This document shows, in pieces, positions 62,865 through 64,000 of a stretch of DNA of 64,000 bases. Where the stretch lies: contig CAZAUJ010000006.1 in the NCBI GenBank assembly GCA_964488355.1, positions 1-64,000 on the forward strand, written 5' to 3'. The translations under genes were made by a program, and so were the position numbers. Position 1 is the first letter of the stretch. Each line of letters opens with the position of its first letter. Under the pieces are notes generated by a model that worked only from the letters and a program-made list of their open reading frames with translations, was not told where the DNA came from and did no database searches. Origin of the DNA: Thermoanaerobaculum sp964488355. GTDB lineage: Bacteria > Acidobacteriota > Thermoanaerobaculia > Thermoanaerobaculales > Thermoanaerobaculaceae.

Positions 62865-63980
62865 TTATGGTCGGGGGGCCAGTTGCTGCTGGAGCGTGGC
62901 GAGGAGCGGGTTCGCAGGGTCAATTCTTTGTGCCCGGGAAAGCCAGCGCGATGCCGCTTTGGTTCGCTTGCTTGCCATTTCGGCCCGTGCCATGGCCAGC
63001 ATGGCCTCGACAAAGCGCGGGTCGGCTCGCAATGCTCGCCGGTAAAGCTTTTTAGCCGTATCCAGATTGCCCGCCGCCAGCTCCACGTCACCGCGGACCA
63101 GAAGCTGGTGAGGGCTAGCCTGGGAGAGCTTGGCTGCCCGCAGTGCCTGCTGCGCTTCCGACTCGCGTCCCAAGGACCGAAAAAGCGCGGCCAGGTTGGT
63201 CAAGACCGTGGGGTTGCCCGGGTCCAGGGTCAAGGCCCGACGGTACGCCTCCAGCGCTCCAGGTACGTCTCCTAACCGCCTCTTCGCCACACCCAAATTA
63301 GCCCAGGCCGGGGCAAAATGGGGTGCTAAGGCGACCGAGTCCTGAAAGAGCCGCGCCGCGATGTCAGGATGAGCCGCTCTGAGCTCGTCTGCCCCGCGGT
63401 TGTTGAGGTAGAGCGCGGTGATCTCCAGGTCGTCGAGGGGTTTCAGGTGCACGGGCTGGCTCTGTCGGCTGCGATCGAAGTCGTAGGTATACAGCGCCCC
63501 CGCCACCTCCAGGACCGCCACTACATGGGTATTGACCACGATCAGATCGCCCTCTCGCTCGCTCCCGATAATGCGCTGCACCCGGGCCGTGGTAACGGGT
63601 ATGCCGAGAGAACGACCCAGGGCGACAAACAGGTTGGTGAAGGAAAGGCAGTTCCCCTCTCGCCGGTGAAACGCCTCGGCAGCGGTAAAGGTCCCTCGGG
63701 TGAAGTAGGTAAAGGGAAAGCGCGACGGATCGAAAAGGGCCTGTTGCAGCCGCTGGAGGCGCACATGCGGATCGCCGGGTCCGGCCCAAGCCTCGGCGGC
63801 GAAGCGCATGGATGTGGTCACCTGCAACGGGTTGGGAACGCGGGCCGGGTCCACGCCCCGCTTGGCCAGCTCCTGTTCCCATTGTTGCTGGGAAAGGAAG
63901 ATGGGGGCAGATGTGGTGGCGCAAGCCGCCGTTAAAAGGAGCAGAAGCCAGAGAGGGCCGCGGAAGAAAGCTCGCCCCAC
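62865..63980 (-). CDS. Transglutaminase-like and TPR lipoprotein
   Basis: A 371-residue lipoprotein. Signal with lipobox LTAAC (Cys20). A transglutaminase-like part (about 50-170) has the catalytic Cys in REGNCLSFTNLFVALGR, His in VNTHVVAVLEV and Asp in YTYDFD, and VTTARVQ between them. The C-terminal 190 residues are about five TPR repeats (APAWANLGVAKRRLGDVPGALEAYRRAL, then DAAKKLYRRALRADP-like). Start is GTG 63980, close to the window edge. Probable envelope protein processing or binding role, substrate unknown. Confidence 0.8.
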   Translation of the reverse strand: MGRAFFRGPLWLLLLLTAACATTSAPIFLSQQQWEQELAKRGVDPARVPNPLQVTTSMRFAAEAWAGPGDPHVRLQRLQQALFDPSRFPFTYFTRGTFTAAEAFHRREGNCLSFTNLFVALGRSLGIPVTTARVQRIIGSEREGDLIVVNTHVVAVLEVAGALYTYDFDRSRQSQPVHLKPLDDLEITALYLNNRGADELRAAHPDIAARLFQDSVALAPHFAPAWANLGVAKRRLGDVPGALEAYRRALTLDPGNPTVLTNLAALFRSLGRESEAQQALRAAKLSQASPHQLLVRGDVELAAGNLDTAKKLYRRALRADPRFVEAMLAMARAEMASKRTKAASRWLSRAQRIDPANPLLATLQQQLAPRP

Positions 63981-64000
63981 CCCCCCATCATGCCACGGGA

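Overview
The window is GC-rich bacterial chromosomal DNA with tightly packed genes, many 1-4 base stop/start overlaps and frequent GTG starts. The gene set (twin-arginine-free Gram-negative envelope genes such as a TonB receptor, type IV pilus retraction ATPase, FecR/DUF6600 envelope protein, FadN-type beta-oxidation, a fused Fe-S/cytochrome-b quinone reductase for electron-transferring flavoprotein, and PgpH-type HD phosphodiesterase) fits an Acidobacteriota-like, respiring heterotroph that uses fatty acids and peptides. That taxonomic guess is inference; no rRNA is present.

Layout. 1-731 is a mosaic of short fragments from unrelated mobile or defence genes (IS1634-type transposase, Mu F-like phage head protein, DUF262 protein) that change frame and strand within a few hundred bases. 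947-5491 holds a DUF374 acyltransferase, an unknown protein, a DUF255 thioredoxin-fold protein and a beta-propeller lipoprotein candidate. 5541-11986 holds a decayed pilT copy beside an intact pilT, then recX, alaS and a lytic transglycosylase. 12036-21055 holds trpS, a nucleotidyltransferase pair, a glutaryl-CoA-dehydrogenase-like enzyme, an SDR, alanine dehydrogenase, a CoA transferase, a BtuF-like protein and gamma-glutamyltranspeptidase. 21166-30769 holds a hybrid sensor kinase, cobalamin adenosyltransferase and the run phoH-pgpH-ybeY-CBS protein-era-glutaredoxin. 31829-34784 holds the membrane Fe-S quinone reductase, yraN and a membrane protein with an HEAGH motif.

34871-44253 is the most interesting part. 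A secreted beta-propeller protein (minus strand) and a secreted M4 metalloprotease (plus strand), 3.6 kb apart, carry the same promoter design: an operator with two CMTGAC half-sites 11 bases apart plus an inverted half-site, then exactly 20 bases, a TTGTGS -35 box, exactly 17 bases and a -10 box. A histidine kinase and an OmpR-family response regulator follow directly after the protease gene and are candidate regulators. Between the two promoters lie a TonB receptor and a TonB-C-like exported protein.

44279-49748 holds a zinc alcohol dehydrogenase, an acetyltransferase and a thiolase/FadN pair with a FadR-like palindrome upstream. 50328-52602 is an ArsR-controlled thioredoxin/permease operon with two apparent single-base frameshifts, ending in acylphosphatase and tRNA-Arg(CCU). 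52741-63980 holds a class V aminotransferase homologue without its PLP lysine, an asparagine synthetase, two divergent GT-C-like membrane proteins, an aromatic-rich FecR/DUF6600 protein, a left-handed beta-helix protein coupled to a SpoIIE-type phosphatase, and a TPR/transglutaminase-like lipoprotein.
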